From: Paenibacillus thiaminolyticus
GTDB taxonomy: Bacteria > Bacillota > Bacilli > Paenibacillales > Paenibacillaceae
Direction: 5' to 3'
NCBI RefSeq assembly: GCF_007066085.1
Contig: NZ_CP041405.1
Span: 2,666,001-2,730,000, forward strand
Length of the DNA: 64,000 nt
Shown: positions 16,154 to 24,664 of the stretch, in pieces
Position numbering within the stretch: the first letter of the stretch is position 1
Layout: each line of letters opens with the position of its first letter
The notes under the pieces: model-generated
The model's input: the letters and a program-made list of their open reading frames with translations, nothing else
The model's database searches: none
Told to the model about the DNA's origin: nothing
Program-made: the position numbers and the translations under genes

Positions 16154-17104
16154 CTAGAGTTTCAGATCAATCCCCGATGCTTTGCGGTCAATCATCGTCT
16201 TAATTAATTCAGCGATATGCGCGCCCGCTTCCACCGCAGGCGTTCCGCCCGAATGGATGTTGGAAATGACCGTGCGCCGCGCTTCCGGCATGCCGACCGT
16301 CGGCTTATAGGCGATGTAGGCACTCATCGATTCCGCCGTAACCAGTCCCGGCCGTTCCCCGACCAGCAGGCAGACCACGTCAGCCTCAGTGACGTCGCCG
16401 ATGACATCCATCGATGGCACGCGGCAATGCTTGACGAACAAAATATTGCCGGTCTCGATGCCATACATCTTGAGACCTTGGGTAATCGCCGGCACGATGT
16501 CGCGCAGATTGGCTTCAATCGCGGCCGAGCTCAGGCCGTCGCCGACCATCATCTGCACCTTGGCGCCCTTGGCCGTGTGCTGCTTAATATATTCAATCGT
16601 CTCTGCGGAGAACTGGCGCCCCAGATCCGGCCGGGTAATGTATTCATCCTTGTCCCGGCACATCGTCTCGATCGCCACCAGATTCATTTCCTTCACGAAA
16701 TCCTCGGACACGTAAGAGAATACGGCATCCTGGGCGGCGGCGTGGTCAGCGCGGAACCGCAGCGACGTAATTGTTTTGTAGCGCGGGCCCGCACGCCATA
16801 CACCAAGGCGGGCCGGCGTTTTTTCCTTCATCTTCAAATAGCCCTCGCGATCGGCCGGTTCAGGAACGAGCAACTGCTTGCGCAGGTCGATCTCCGTAAT
16901 ATCGTCCAGACATTCTCCGCTGTCTGCTTCCTCTTCCTCAGGCAGCGCCATCTGCATGGCCGCGGCAGGAACCGGCTCGGACACCGCCGTCTGCGGCTGG
17001 ACAGGCGCCTCGGCTTGGGCCGGCTTGGCGGCTTCCCCCGGCGTGTTGCCTACCATCTCGTTCAGAATCGATTCAATCATCGATTTCAGGTCTTTTTCAT
17101 TCAT
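16154..17104 (-). CDS. eutC: EutC, small subunit of ethanolamine ammonia-lyase
   Basis: A 316-residue small subunit of the adenosylcobalamin-dependent lyase that cleaves ethanolamine to acetaldehyde and ammonia. Residues 2-18 ([17 protein letters not shown]) are an encapsulation-peptide-like helix, followed by a Pro/Ala linker to about residue 70. The core begins at [10 protein letters not shown], with [33 protein letters not shown] and [19 protein letters not shown], which build the cobalamin site with EutB. The ATG at 17104 follows GAAAGGGGGAAGCTCTC. Longer N-terminal linker than in the enterobacterial protein. Confidence 0.96.
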   Translation of the reverse strand: MNEKDLKSMIESILNEMVGNTPGEAAKPAQAEAPVQPQTAVSEPVPAAAMQMALPEEEEADSGECLDDITEIDLRKQLLVPEPADREGYLKMKEKTPARLGVWRAGPRYKTITSLRFRADHAAAQDAVFSYVSEDFVKEMNLVAIETMCRDKDEYITRPDLGRQFSAETIEYIKQHTAKGAKVQMMVGDGLSSAAIEANLRDIVPAITQGLKMYGIETGNILFVKHCRVPSMDVIGDVTEADVVCLLVGERPGLVTAESMSAYIAYKPTVGMPEARRTVISNIHSGGTPAVEAGAHIAELIKTMIDRKASGIDLKL

Positions 17105-17122
17105 GAGAGCTTCCCCCTTTCC

Positions 17123-18487
17123 TCACTTGAGAAACACTGACGCGTCTCCGGCTTTTTTCGTCAGCTTGCCATTTTCGATGAAGCCCATTTTCTCCATCCA
17201 CTGCTCGAACTCCCGGATTGGACGCAGGCCAAGCAATTCACGCAGCGTCGCGGTCTCGTGATAACCGGTTGTCTGATAGTTCAGCATGACATCGTCGCCA
17301 TGCGGGATGCCCATGAAGAAGTTGCACCCTGCCGTCGCCAGCAGCACCGCCAGATTTTCCAGGTCGTTCTGATCGGCCTTCATATGGTTCGTGTAGCAAG
17401 CGTCGCAGCCCATGGAGATACCCGTCAGCTTGCCCATGAAGTGATCCTCCAGCCCGGCGCGGATAACCTGCTTCGCGTCGTACAAATATTCAGGTCCGAT
17501 GAACCCGACGACCGTGTTGACGAGGAACGGGTTGAACCGCTTGGCGAAGCCGTAGCAGCGCGCTTCCATCGTCACCTGGTCGATTCCGTGGTGCGCTTCG
17601 GAAGACAGCTCCGAGCCTTGGCCCGTCTCGAAGTACATCACGTCCGGACCGGACACTTGGCCATGCTTCAGCACGAGCTGCTGCGCTTCCTCGATCGTGG
17701 CGGCGTTGAAGCCGAATGCCGCGTTGCCTTTCTCCGAGCCGGCGATCGATTGAAAGATAAGGCCGGTCGGCGCTCCGCGCTTGACAGCTTCCATCTGGGT
17801 CGTGACATGGGCCAGCACGCAAGTCTGCGTCGGAATCTCCCACTTCTGGCGGAACTCCTCGAACCGCTTCAAGACGCGCGTTACGCTCTCGACGGAGTCA
17901 TCCACCGGATTGAGCCCCAATACCGCGTCCCCGATGCCGAACGTCAAGCCTTCCATCAGGGAAGCCATGATGCCGTCCGGATCATCGGTCGGATGGTTCG
18001 GCTGCAGGCGGGCCGACAACGTGCCCGGACGGCCAATCGTCGTGTTGGCGCGAGCCGTCACCCGAATCTTTTTCGCCCCGTACATCAGGTCGAGGTTAGA
18101 CATAATTTTGGCCACCGCGGCCACCATCTCGGCGGTCAGCCCGCGGGATACGCGCTTGATGTCTTGTTCGGTCGTGTTATCGTCCAGAATCCACTCCCGC
18201 AGCTCTTCCACAGTCCAGTTCTGAATCTCGCTGTAAATGCGCTCATTGACCTGATCCTGAATAATGCGGGTAACCTCGTCCTGCTCATAAGGAACCGCAG
18301 GATTGTTGCGCAAGTCCTTCAGCGTAATCTGGGACAGGACCACCTTGGCGGCCACGCGCTCTTCCGAAGACGTGGCCCCGAGTCCAGCCAGCATATCCCC
18401 CGATTTTTCTTCATTCGCTTTGGCCATCACTTCCATCAGCGTTTTGAACTGATAGGTGCGGCCGAACAGTCTCGTTTTTAAAATCAC
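17123..18487 (-). CDS. eutB: EutB, large subunit of ethanolamine ammonia-lyase
   Basis: A 454-residue catalytic subunit with a TIM barrel. Residues used for substrate binding in the E. coli enzyme fall at the same numbers when translation begins at GTG 18487: R160 and Q162 in SARLQPN, E287 in YFETGQGS and D362 in MGCDACYTNH. That agreement and the AAGGAGG seven bases before the GTG fix this start, although the frame is open further upstream. Transcribed 47 bp after eutA and 18 bp before eutC. Acts inside the compartment with adenosylcobalamin. Confidence 0.97.
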   Translation of the reverse strand: MILKTRLFGRTYQFKTLMEVMAKANEEKSGDMLAGLGATSSEERVAAKVVLSQITLKDLRNNPAVPYEQDEVTRIIQDQVNERIYSEIQNWTVEELREWILDDNTTEQDIKRVSRGLTAEMVAAVAKIMSNLDLMYGAKKIRVTARANTTIGRPGTLSARLQPNHPTDDPDGIMASLMEGLTFGIGDAVLGLNPVDDSVESVTRVLKRFEEFRQKWEIPTQTCVLAHVTTQMEAVKRGAPTGLIFQSIAGSEKGNAAFGFNAATIEEAQQLVLKHGQVSGPDVMYFETGQGSELSSEAHHGIDQVTMEARCYGFAKRFNPFLVNTVVGFIGPEYLYDAKQVIRAGLEDHFMGKLTGISMGCDACYTNHMKADQNDLENLAVLLATAGCNFFMGIPHGDDVMLNYQTTGYHETATLRELLGLRPIREFEQWMEKMGFIENGKLTKKAGDASVFLK

Positions 18488-18534
18488 AAAAGCTCCTCCT
18501 TTCAAATGCACCCAATGGATTGGTTCAACCTCGA

Positions 18535-19965
18535 TTAATGAAACACAAGCGTTTTGATAACGACTGGCAATACCTTGCCCTCCGCAATCGGCTTGCCGAT
18601 GTCGATATAGTCGCCGTTGTCGACCTGCACGCTGTCGATACAGACGACATCCTTCTTGTAATCCAGCAGGGCGTACAGCGTCTGTCCCAGCACCTTCGCC
18701 ATATCGTGATGGACAATCACGATCAGCGGGTACTCCCTTTCCAACAGCTCCGCCATGCCTTCGCGCAATCCGTGCGCATACTTTTGCACCTCTTGGAAGC
18801 TTGGACTCTTCTTCCCTTCCAAAGCAATGGCGACCCGCTGCAGATCATTGTTCAGCTTGAACCAGTTCAATTTGTCGGCGATAGCCTGGGCCAGCGCCTC
18901 GGCGCCCCCCGATTCATCCGCCGACGCAAGCTTCAGAATCGGAATGTTTTTGATCGGGAAGCTCTCTTCCGTGTAGGTAATCGTGCTTCCGCTAATCTCG
19001 GTCGTATGGGAACCGGCCCCCACGACGGTGGCCCGGATGGTCTCAGCCGATCGCGCCACGGTCATCTGCTGCCTCAACGGGGAAGCGGCGATCGCTCTCC
19101 CAAGCAGGATTCCGATATCTCCATACTGGAACACATCGCCCGACGCTTCCTGGTACACGTAATCGGCCACCCCTCCAGAGAAGGAAATGCACGGTATGTC
19201 CCGGTCCAGCTTCAGCCCTTTGTTAGTGACGATCGTGTCGTAGAAATCACCCGGCGGCCGGAGCCCGACGCTTTCCTCGAGCAGCTTCACCATCTCCCCG
19301 ATGATCGGCTCCAGCGCGGCCGGCGTCACCTGCTGCCCAAGGGCCAACTGCAATCCCCTTCGTTCCGCGAGCCGCTTGATCTTCGGCGCGATATACGTAA
19401 TCTCGTGCGTCCGTTGGTCGACCTTGATCAGGCGGCCCCCGATGTCGAGACATCCCGTGTCCAGCAGCTCCCCATCAGCGAACAAGGCCAGATTGCTGGT
19501 CCCGCCGCCAATGTCGATATTGACGATGGACGTCGAATGCTCTTTGGAATACGTATGGGCCCCCGCGCCTTTGGCGGCAATGATGCTTTCCAGGTCCGGG
19601 CCTGCGGTGGCGACCACGAAGTCTCCGGCGAAGCCGCTTAGCGACTGCAGCACTTCATTGGCGTTATCCTTGCGGGCCGTCTCGCCGGTAATGATGACGG
19701 CGCCGGTCTGGATTTCTTCCTTGCGGATGCCGGCTTTCCGGTACTGCTCCTGCACGAACGTCTGGATTTGCCCGGCGTCGATCCGGTTGTCCGCCAGCAC
19801 GGGCGTGAAGCAGATATCGCTCCGGTAGACCACTTCTTTGTCCGTAATGACCAAGCGGGGCACCGAAAAGGACGATGCCAGGTTCTGAATATGCAGCTTC
19901 GACAGCACGAGCTGGGTCGTCGAGGTTCCCATATCGATGCCAACGCTTAGCAATTGCTCGTTCAC
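18535..19965 (-). CDS. eutA: EutA, reactivating factor of ethanolamine ammonia-lyase
   Basis: A 476-residue actin-fold ATPase that releases damaged cobalamin from EutBC. The phosphate-1 motif GIDMGTSTTQLVLS is close to the N-terminus; NIDIGGGTSNLALF, CLDIGGRLI and SFSGGVADYVY are further nucleotide-binding loops. The start is set at GTG 19965 because GGGGGGAGAGAC lies just before it; an ATG 15 bases upstream overlaps that ribosome site. First gene of the long operon, behind an ANTAR-controlled terminator. Confidence 0.94.
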   Translation of the reverse strand: MNEQLLSVGIDMGTSTTQLVLSKLHIQNLASSFSVPRLVITDKEVVYRSDICFTPVLADNRIDAGQIQTFVQEQYRKAGIRKEEIQTGAVIITGETARKDNANEVLQSLSGFAGDFVVATAGPDLESIIAAKGAGAHTYSKEHSTSIVNIDIGGGTSNLALFADGELLDTGCLDIGGRLIKVDQRTHEITYIAPKIKRLAERRGLQLALGQQVTPAALEPIIGEMVKLLEESVGLRPPGDFYDTIVTNKGLKLDRDIPCISFSGGVADYVYQEASGDVFQYGDIGILLGRAIAASPLRQQMTVARSAETIRATVVGAGSHTTEISGSTITYTEESFPIKNIPILKLASADESGGAEALAQAIADKLNWFKLNNDLQRVAIALEGKKSPSFQEVQKYAHGLREGMAELLEREYPLIVIVHHDMAKVLGQTLYALLDYKKDVVCIDSVQVDNGDYIDIGKPIAEGKVLPVVIKTLVFH

Positions 19966-20004
19966 GTCTCTCCCCCCCATCGCTTGATACACATATATGC
20001 ACGC

Positions 20005-20092
20005 AAAAAGGCTTAAAGTTATATCCCCCTCCCGCTTGACGGGAATGGGTAACCTTAAGCCTCTTTGCTTACGGAACTACATCCTTGTAGCC
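20005..20092 (-). promoter_or_regulatory. EutV antitermination leader of eutA
   Basis: Two small hairpins precede a terminator. P1 (20077-20090) has stem CTAC/GTAG and hexaloop AAGGAT; P2 (20056-20071) has stem TAAGC/GCTTA and hexaloop AAAGAG. Both loops have A at position 1 and G at position 4, the ANTAR recognition rule. The 3' arm of P2 is also the 5' arm of a long terminator stem (AGGCTTAAGGTTA with TAACTTTAAGCCT) that ends in TTTTTG. EutV~P holding P1-P2 would therefore block termination and allow eutA-eutH transcription. Confidence 0.9.
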
Positions 20093-20102
20093 CGATTCAT
20101 TA

Positions 20103-21533
20103 TTATTTTTTGAAGGTGAACGCCACGGTCGTGCCTCTCGACGGGCCGGACTCGATGTCAAGCTTGCCCTTCAGCTTGTCCTTCACATAGCTGCGGACGA
20201 TGGACAATCCCAAGCTTTTGGTGGAACCGTCCTTCACGGAGAAGCCAACGCCGTCATCCGCCACGACCACGGTGACCAACCCGCCATCCAGCTGCGCGTT
20301 GACCGTAATCGTGCCGTCCGAGCAGCAATCCCCGAACGCGTGCTCATAGCTGTTATGCACCAGCTCGCTCACAATGAGCGCGATCGCTACCGTGCGATCA
20401 CTGTCCAGGCAGATGCTTTGCGAAGCAGCAATGTTGATTTTGACATTGTTGCAATCGACGAAGCAGCGCTCGATATTCGAAGCGATGAGCCGTATGACGT
20501 CAAGCAGGTCCACCTGCGCATCGATCTCCGTCGACAACAGTTCATGGGTCGCCGCAATGGCGAGCACCCGGCTGACACTGTCGTTCAAGCATTTTTTGGC
20601 TTCCGGGCTGTCGCACTGCCGCGCCTGAATGCGGAGCAGCGACGCCACGGTCTGCAAATTGTTCTTGACCCGGTGATGAATCTCGCGGATAGCCACCGAC
20701 TTGGAGACAATCTCTGCTTCCTTGTGCTTGATCTCCGTCACGTCATGCAGGATGACGCCGATGCACAGATCCCGCTCCGCAATGAACAACCGCTTCACCT
20801 GATAATAAGAGCCCGCTACCTTCACATCTGTCGTCAGCGGACAGGAAGGAGAGGTGGAGTACTGCTTCATCACGTCGGAGAAAATCGTCTGATCCAGCGA
20901 CAGATTATCATAATGCAAGCCCTGAATATCCTCCAAATAGCCAAGCTTGCGGTAATAGGCTTCCGCCTTCTTGTTCTTCAGCTTCAAAAATCCGTGCTTG
21001 TCGAAGACGAGAACCGCATCCTCCAGCTGATTGATGATCGAATCCTTGAACCGCAGCATGGCGGTCAGCATCGAGGACATCTCGCCGTCTTCGTATTGCG
21101 ATCCCGTGACATTGAAGTGGGCTTGAATATTGTCGCTCACATCTTTTTCATAGATGACGACCGCAATGACGCCGTCTTGGTTTTTAATGGGATACACCGT
21201 CTGCCGGACGAGATGATTTTCCTGCGTGTTGGCGATGAGACCCTGCGACATGATTCCGGTCTCCAGCGTCCTCAGAACGCCGGGCTCGTTCTCGCGCAGC
21301 GCTTTCTCGCCCTCGACAGGGCGCTGATACAGCGATTTGCCGTCATCCGGACGACGGTGGTACACCACAATCGCCTCATTGCCCACGCCGGACAGGACAT
21401 CGATGAACACATCATCCTTCACTTCGGACGATTCGAACGACTCGGCTATCTCCGTCAGCCGGACGATATCCGACTCCGTCAGTGCCGTGTGCCGCTTGCA
21501 CAGCCGCCGAATCCGTTCTTTGATCTCAATCAT
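20103..21533 (-). CDS. eutW: EutW, ethanolamine-sensing histidine kinase
   Basis: A 476-residue soluble histidine kinase with no membrane segments. Residues 1-150 form the sensor region that in Enterococcus binds ethanolamine; a PAS-like segment follows (residues 175-285, LEDAVLVFDKHGFLKLKNKKAE). The phospho-acceptor block REIHHRVKNNLQTVASLL is of the HWE/HisKA_2 class, and the ATPase domain shows LVSELVHNSYEHAF and VADDGVGF. Its ATG overlaps the eutV stop by 8 bp, giving translational coupling. The eutA leader lies directly downstream. Confidence 0.93.
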   Translation of the reverse strand: MIEIKERIRRLCKRHTALTESDIVRLTEIAESFESSEVKDDVFIDVLSGVGNEAIVVYHRRPDDGKSLYQRPVEGEKALRENEPGVLRTLETGIMSQGLIANTQENHLVRQTVYPIKNQDGVIAVVIYEKDVSDNIQAHFNVTGSQYEDGEMSSMLTAMLRFKDSIINQLEDAVLVFDKHGFLKLKNKKAEAYYRKLGYLEDIQGLHYDNLSLDQTIFSDVMKQYSTSPSCPLTTDVKVAGSYYQVKRLFIAERDLCIGVILHDVTEIKHKEAEIVSKSVAIREIHHRVKNNLQTVASLLRIQARQCDSPEAKKCLNDSVSRVLAIAATHELLSTEIDAQVDLLDVIRLIASNIERCFVDCNNVKINIAASQSICLDSDRTVAIALIVSELVHNSYEHAFGDCCSDGTITVNAQLDGGLVTVVVADDGVGFSVKDGSTKSLGLSIVRSYVKDKLKGKLDIESGPSRGTTVAFTFKK

Positions 21534-22098
21534 AGGAAATGACGATGGTTGTAGCAATTTCGATCATCGGACACCGTCGATCCATGCTGAGTTTGCGCAG
21601 GGTCTGATAGGCTTCCTCTTCGGTGCAGCCATTTTCCTTCATCAGAATCCCTTTCGCCTTTTCCACTGCTTTCCGCTCTTCCATCTTCTGCGACAGCTTC
21701 GATAGATTTTGTTCCAGCTTGCGTATTTCCTTGCCTTTGGCTATGGTCACTTCAACCATGGGAATGAACGACTTTTCATCGAGCGGCTTCACCAGATAAC
21801 CAAGCGCACCGATAGAGGTTGCTTTTTCAATCGTCTGTTTGTCGCTGAATGCGGTCAGAAGAATAACTCCGCCCGCCAGCTGCTCTGAAATGATTCGTTT
21901 ACCCGCCTTCAACCCATCCAGAATGGGCATTTGAACATCCAGGATGACCAGGTCGGGCAGATGCTTTTTGCATAATTCGATGGCTTCAAACCCATCAGAA
22001 GCTTCGCCTACTACGTTGTAGTCCGCCTCTTCCAGCATCTCACGAATATCCATTCTTGTAATAGGTTCGTCGTCGACTATTACAATTTTTCCATTCAT
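21526..22098 (-). CDS. eutV: EutV, ANTAR-domain antitermination response regulator
   Basis: A 190-residue response regulator. The receiver domain (1-120) has the acidic pair D9/D10, phospho-acceptor D54 in LVILDVQMP, the TAFSD switch Thr and K104 in LVKPLDE. A coiled segment (122-145) leads to the ANTAR domain, whose ERKAVEKAKGILMKENGCTE motif binds paired RNA hexaloop hairpins. Phosphorylation by EutW allows it to dimerise and block terminators. At least four matching RNA elements lie in this locus (eutA, eutS and eutG leaders, and the riboswitch sRNA). Confidence 0.95.
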   Translation of the reverse strand: MNGKIVIVDDEPITRMDIREMLEEADYNVVGEASDGFEAIELCKKHLPDLVILDVQMPILDGLKAGKRIISEQLAGGVILLTAFSDKQTIEKATSIGALGYLVKPLDEKSFIPMVEVTIAKGKEIRKLEQNLSKLSQKMEERKAVEKAKGILMKENGCTEEEAYQTLRKLSMDRRCPMIEIATTIVISYD

Positions 22099-22145
22099 GT
22101 ATCATGCACCTCAATGTCGATATTTGCTTGTATCTGGCTAACCGC

Positions 22146-22577
22146 CTACTCCTCCAAGTATGCCCGAAGAGCTTCCACTCCCACGTTCTCCATCGTCGAG
22201 ACCTCGAAAATGCGCTCTGCGCCCGCCGCCTGCAAATAAGCTCTCGCTTGCGCGATATCCTCATCCGTCCGGGCGAGCTCTGTCTTGGTCACGATTCCTA
22301 TGACCGGCTTGGCGAAGACCGTCGCAAAGGCCGGCGGAAAATAGCTTTCTTCTTTTGTGCAATCTTGCACAAGCCCGATGACATCGGCGTCAACACTCGA
22401 GACAAGCAGCATCTTGTACAAATAACGGTTCTCGATGCACTCCCCCGGCGTATCGATCGCTTGGTCGAAGGTCTCCACAGCTTGTGTCTTTTTGTAAGCA
22501 ATCTCTTGGCCATGCAGCCATTGGCACAGCGTCGTCTTGCCCGAGCCGGTGCTGCCGGCGAAAATGATGGTCTTCAT
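22146..22577 (-). CDS. eutP: EutP, small P-loop GTPase-like protein
   Basis: A 143-residue P-loop protein with Walker A GSTGSGKTT at residues 8-16 and a TKTE base-recognition motif near residue 97. In other bacteria EutP/PduV associates with the shell, and some members show acetate-kinase activity, which would matter here since no ackA is seen. It lies 11 bp after eutS and 47 bp before eutV. Confidence 0.9.
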   Translation of the reverse strand: MKTIIFAGSTGSGKTTLCQWLHGQEIAYKKTQAVETFDQAIDTPGECIENRYLYKMLLVSSVDADVIGLVQDCTKEESYFPPAFATVFAKPVIGIVTKTELARTDEDIAQARAYLQAAGAERIFEVSTMENVGVEALRAYLEE

Positions 22578-22588
22578 GTGCGCTTCTC

Positions 22589-22942
22589 CTACGTTCTCGT
22601 AATCTTCGCAGCCGAGAAGCCAAGAATGTTATGCAGGCCCAGCAGAACTTCGTTCACGGCCGACTCCACGGATGAGACATCGCCTGTAATGACGAGCGAT
22701 CCGCTGAAGCGGTCAACGAAGCCGATCTGCACGCCGGCCGCCTTGGTCGCGATGTCCGCGCCAATAATGGAGGCTTCGCTTGGCGTGATGGTCATAATGC
22801 CGATGGCATCCTGCGCTTCGCTCCCCAATCCCAGCTTCTTGTAAATATCCGGGTTCGGGTTCGCGATAATATGAGCCAATGTGACCTGCTTCCCTGGCAC
22901 GTACTCCTGAATGACGCGTTGCTTTTCGTTATGTTGGTCCAT
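22589..22942 (-). CDS. eutS: EutS, bent hexameric shell protein
   Basis: A 117-residue permuted BMC protein. The [20 protein letters not shown] block, [20 protein letters not shown] and the [10 protein letters not shown] block are family signatures; EutS hexamers are bent and bridge shell facets. ATG 22942 gives a length close to enterobacterial EutS (111); an ATG five codons upstream (22957) is the alternative. The much longer upstream open frame is the antitermination leader, not protein. First gene of the eutS-P-V-W unit. Confidence 0.93.
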   Translation of the reverse strand: MDQHNEKQRVIQEYVPGKQVTLAHIIANPNPDIYKKLGLGSEAQDAIGIMTITPSEASIIGADIATKAAGVQIGFVDRFSGSLVITGDVSSVESAVNEVLLGLHNILGFSAAKITRT

Positions 22943-22989
22943 ACTCTCATCACTCATTTCTTTGTGAGAAACAACATCAAATAGCCATA

Positions 22990-23074
22990 AAAAAACATAA
23001 AGACCCCTTAAAAGTTCACGTGGAATTTTTAAGAAGCCTCTTCGCTTTGATCGTATGCAACACGCCTTTGTGTT
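22990..23074 (-). promoter_or_regulatory. EutV antitermination leader of eutS-P-V-W
   Basis: P1 (23059-23074) has stem AACAC/GTGTT and hexaloop AAAGGC. P2 (23034-23047) has stem AAGC/GCTT and hexaloop GAAGAG, which keeps G at position 4 but has G at position 1. The P2 3' arm continues into a long imperfect stem (GAGGCTTCTTAAAAATTC with GAACTTTTAAGGGGTCTTT) followed by ATGTTTTTTT. This makes eutVW expression depend on EutV itself, a positive loop. Confidence 0.85.
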
Positions 23075-23140
23075 ACTTTTACTATACTTTGTAGCTGCAA
23101 ACGTTGTCAACCTGAACACGCATGGTATTTATTTGATTAC

Positions 23141-24283
23141 TTAATATTGAAACATTTTGTTCAAAATTTCGACAACGTCAGGAGCGGCCGGAACGCGCGG
23201 ATTCGTGGCCGTGCAGCCGTCCTTGAGCGCTCCTTCGGCAATCGATGGGCTCATCTCTTCCAGCAGCGCTTCGTCCACGTTGCATTCCCGCAGTGATTGC
23301 GGCATGCGCAATTGCTTCTGCAGCTGCTTGATCGCTTGAACCAGGCTGCGAACGCCGCTCTTCGGATTCGGTGCCGACAGTCCCAATATCTTGGCAATTT
23401 CGGCATATCTGACCGCCGCGGCATTGCTTTCCTCTTTGCCGTAGCCCGGCTTGTAATCGGCATTGAATTCAATCACATGCGGCAGCAGCAGCGAATTCAT
23501 GCGCCCGTGCGCAATCTTGAACTTCGCTCCGGCCACATGGGCGATGCCGTGATTGAGGCCAAGCGACGCGATATTGAACGCCATGCCCGCCAGACAGGAG
23601 GCATTGTGCATTTTCTCCCGCGCCTCCAGGTCGTTCCCGTCCTTGTGCGCTCGCGGCAAATACGCAAAGACCAGCTTGATCGCCTTCTCTGCCAAAGCGT
23701 CGGACACATCATTCGCTTTGGTGGACACATAGGCCTCGATCGCGTGAGTCAGGACGTCCATCCCCGTATCGGCGGTAATGAAGTCCGGCACGCTCTTGAC
23801 CAATTCCGGGTCCAAAATCGCTTCCTGCGGCAGCATGTCATCAGACACGAGCGGGTACTTAATGTTCTTCTTCTTATCGCTGATCACGGAGAATGACGTC
23901 ACTTCCGAGCCCGTTCCGCTCGTTGTCGGAATCGCCACGAACGGCATATTGTGCTGATTCAATATTTTTTGGGCAAAAATCTTCATCGCCTTGGCCGCAT
24001 CGATCGCGGATCCGCCGCCAATCGCAATCATCCGATCGGCCTGGAACGCGCCAAGCGCTTCCACGCCCTCGGTCACGATCTCGATTGGCGGATCGGGCAC
24101 GATATTGCTGAAAATGTATTGCTCATTGCTCTCATGCAGCCGTTCGAACAGCATGTTAATCATCCCCGACTTGACCATGAACGGGTCGGTGACGATGAAG
24201 ATTCGTTGATTCCGCCATTCCATCAGGCGATCCAACGCGCCTTGCCCCAGATAAATGTCGGTTTTCATCGATATTTTGTCCAT
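23141..24283 (-). CDS. eutG: EutG/PduQ-type iron alcohol dehydrogenase
   Basis: A 380-residue iron-dependent alcohol dehydrogenase that reduces acetaldehyde to ethanol, regenerating NAD+ for EutE. GGGSAIDAAKAM near residue 87 binds NAD; IPTTSGTGSEVTSFSVI and the metal ligands in DVLTHAIEAYVS and NHGIAHVAGAKFKIAHG are clear. ATG 24283 follows GGAGGTGCCTGTT; the longer open frame upstream lacks a better site. It has its own antitermination leader and is 184 bp upstream of the eutS leader in transcription order. Confidence 0.92.
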   Translation of the reverse strand: MDKISMKTDIYLGQGALDRLMEWRNQRIFIVTDPFMVKSGMINMLFERLHESNEQYIFSNIVPDPPIEIVTEGVEALGAFQADRMIAIGGGSAIDAAKAMKIFAQKILNQHNMPFVAIPTTSGTGSEVTSFSVISDKKKNIKYPLVSDDMLPQEAILDPELVKSVPDFITADTGMDVLTHAIEAYVSTKANDVSDALAEKAIKLVFAYLPRAHKDGNDLEAREKMHNASCLAGMAFNIASLGLNHGIAHVAGAKFKIAHGRMNSLLLPHVIEFNADYKPGYGKEESNAAAVRYAEIAKILGLSAPNPKSGVRSLVQAIKQLQKQLRMPQSLRECNVDEALLEEMSPSIAEGALKDGCTATNPRVPAAPDVVEILNKMFQY

Positions 24284-24313
24284 AACAGGCACCTCCAATG
24301 AAGTAGTTCGCAA

Positions 24314-24390
24314 TAAAAAAAGAGACTTTTAAAAGAACGGATTCCTTTAAAAGCCTCTTCGCTTATGATATAGGTGCACGCCATTGTGCA
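24314..24390 (-). promoter_or_regulatory. EutV antitermination leader of eutG
   Basis: P1 (24375-24390) is stem TGCAC/GTGCA with hexaloop AATGGC. P2 (24351-24364) is AAGC/GCTT with hexaloop GAAGAG. The P2 3' arm starts the terminator stem (AGAGGCTTTTAAAGGAA with TTCTTTTAAAAGTCTCT), which ends in seven T. The P1 16-mer recurs exactly as P2 of the neighbouring small RNA. Confidence 0.88.
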
Positions 24391-24627
24391 ACTCGTCATC
24401 ATTCAATTGTCTACCATCACTCTACACCGTCAACCGGACATTCGTCAACCCGCCCGATCACGGCTGCCGCTATCGGCAGGCAGTAAAAAAAGGGACCTGC
24501 ACGCCATTGTGCATCCGTTCCTCGGCCTTGAAGAACGTCCCTGCTTCCTAAGCTATACGTCATCGTATCTGTTCGGCGGCGACCACCCGGCTGTGCCGAC
24601 ATCAGCGTCGGCTGCCTTCCTGGAACC

Positions 24628-24664
24628 TAAAAAAAGCCTAGCGAGGCGGTTATCGTCACTAGAC
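24628..24664 (-). terminator. Riboswitch-controlled internal terminator
   Basis: GTCTAGTG and CGCTAGGC pair (two G-U pairs) around a 13-base loop, followed by seven T. Using it would give a short RNA without ANTAR hairpins. Confidence 0.75.

Noticed and set aside
17258..18481. A 407-codon open frame antisense to eutB
   Set aside because: eutB matches its family residue by residue; the antisense product is a composition artefact.
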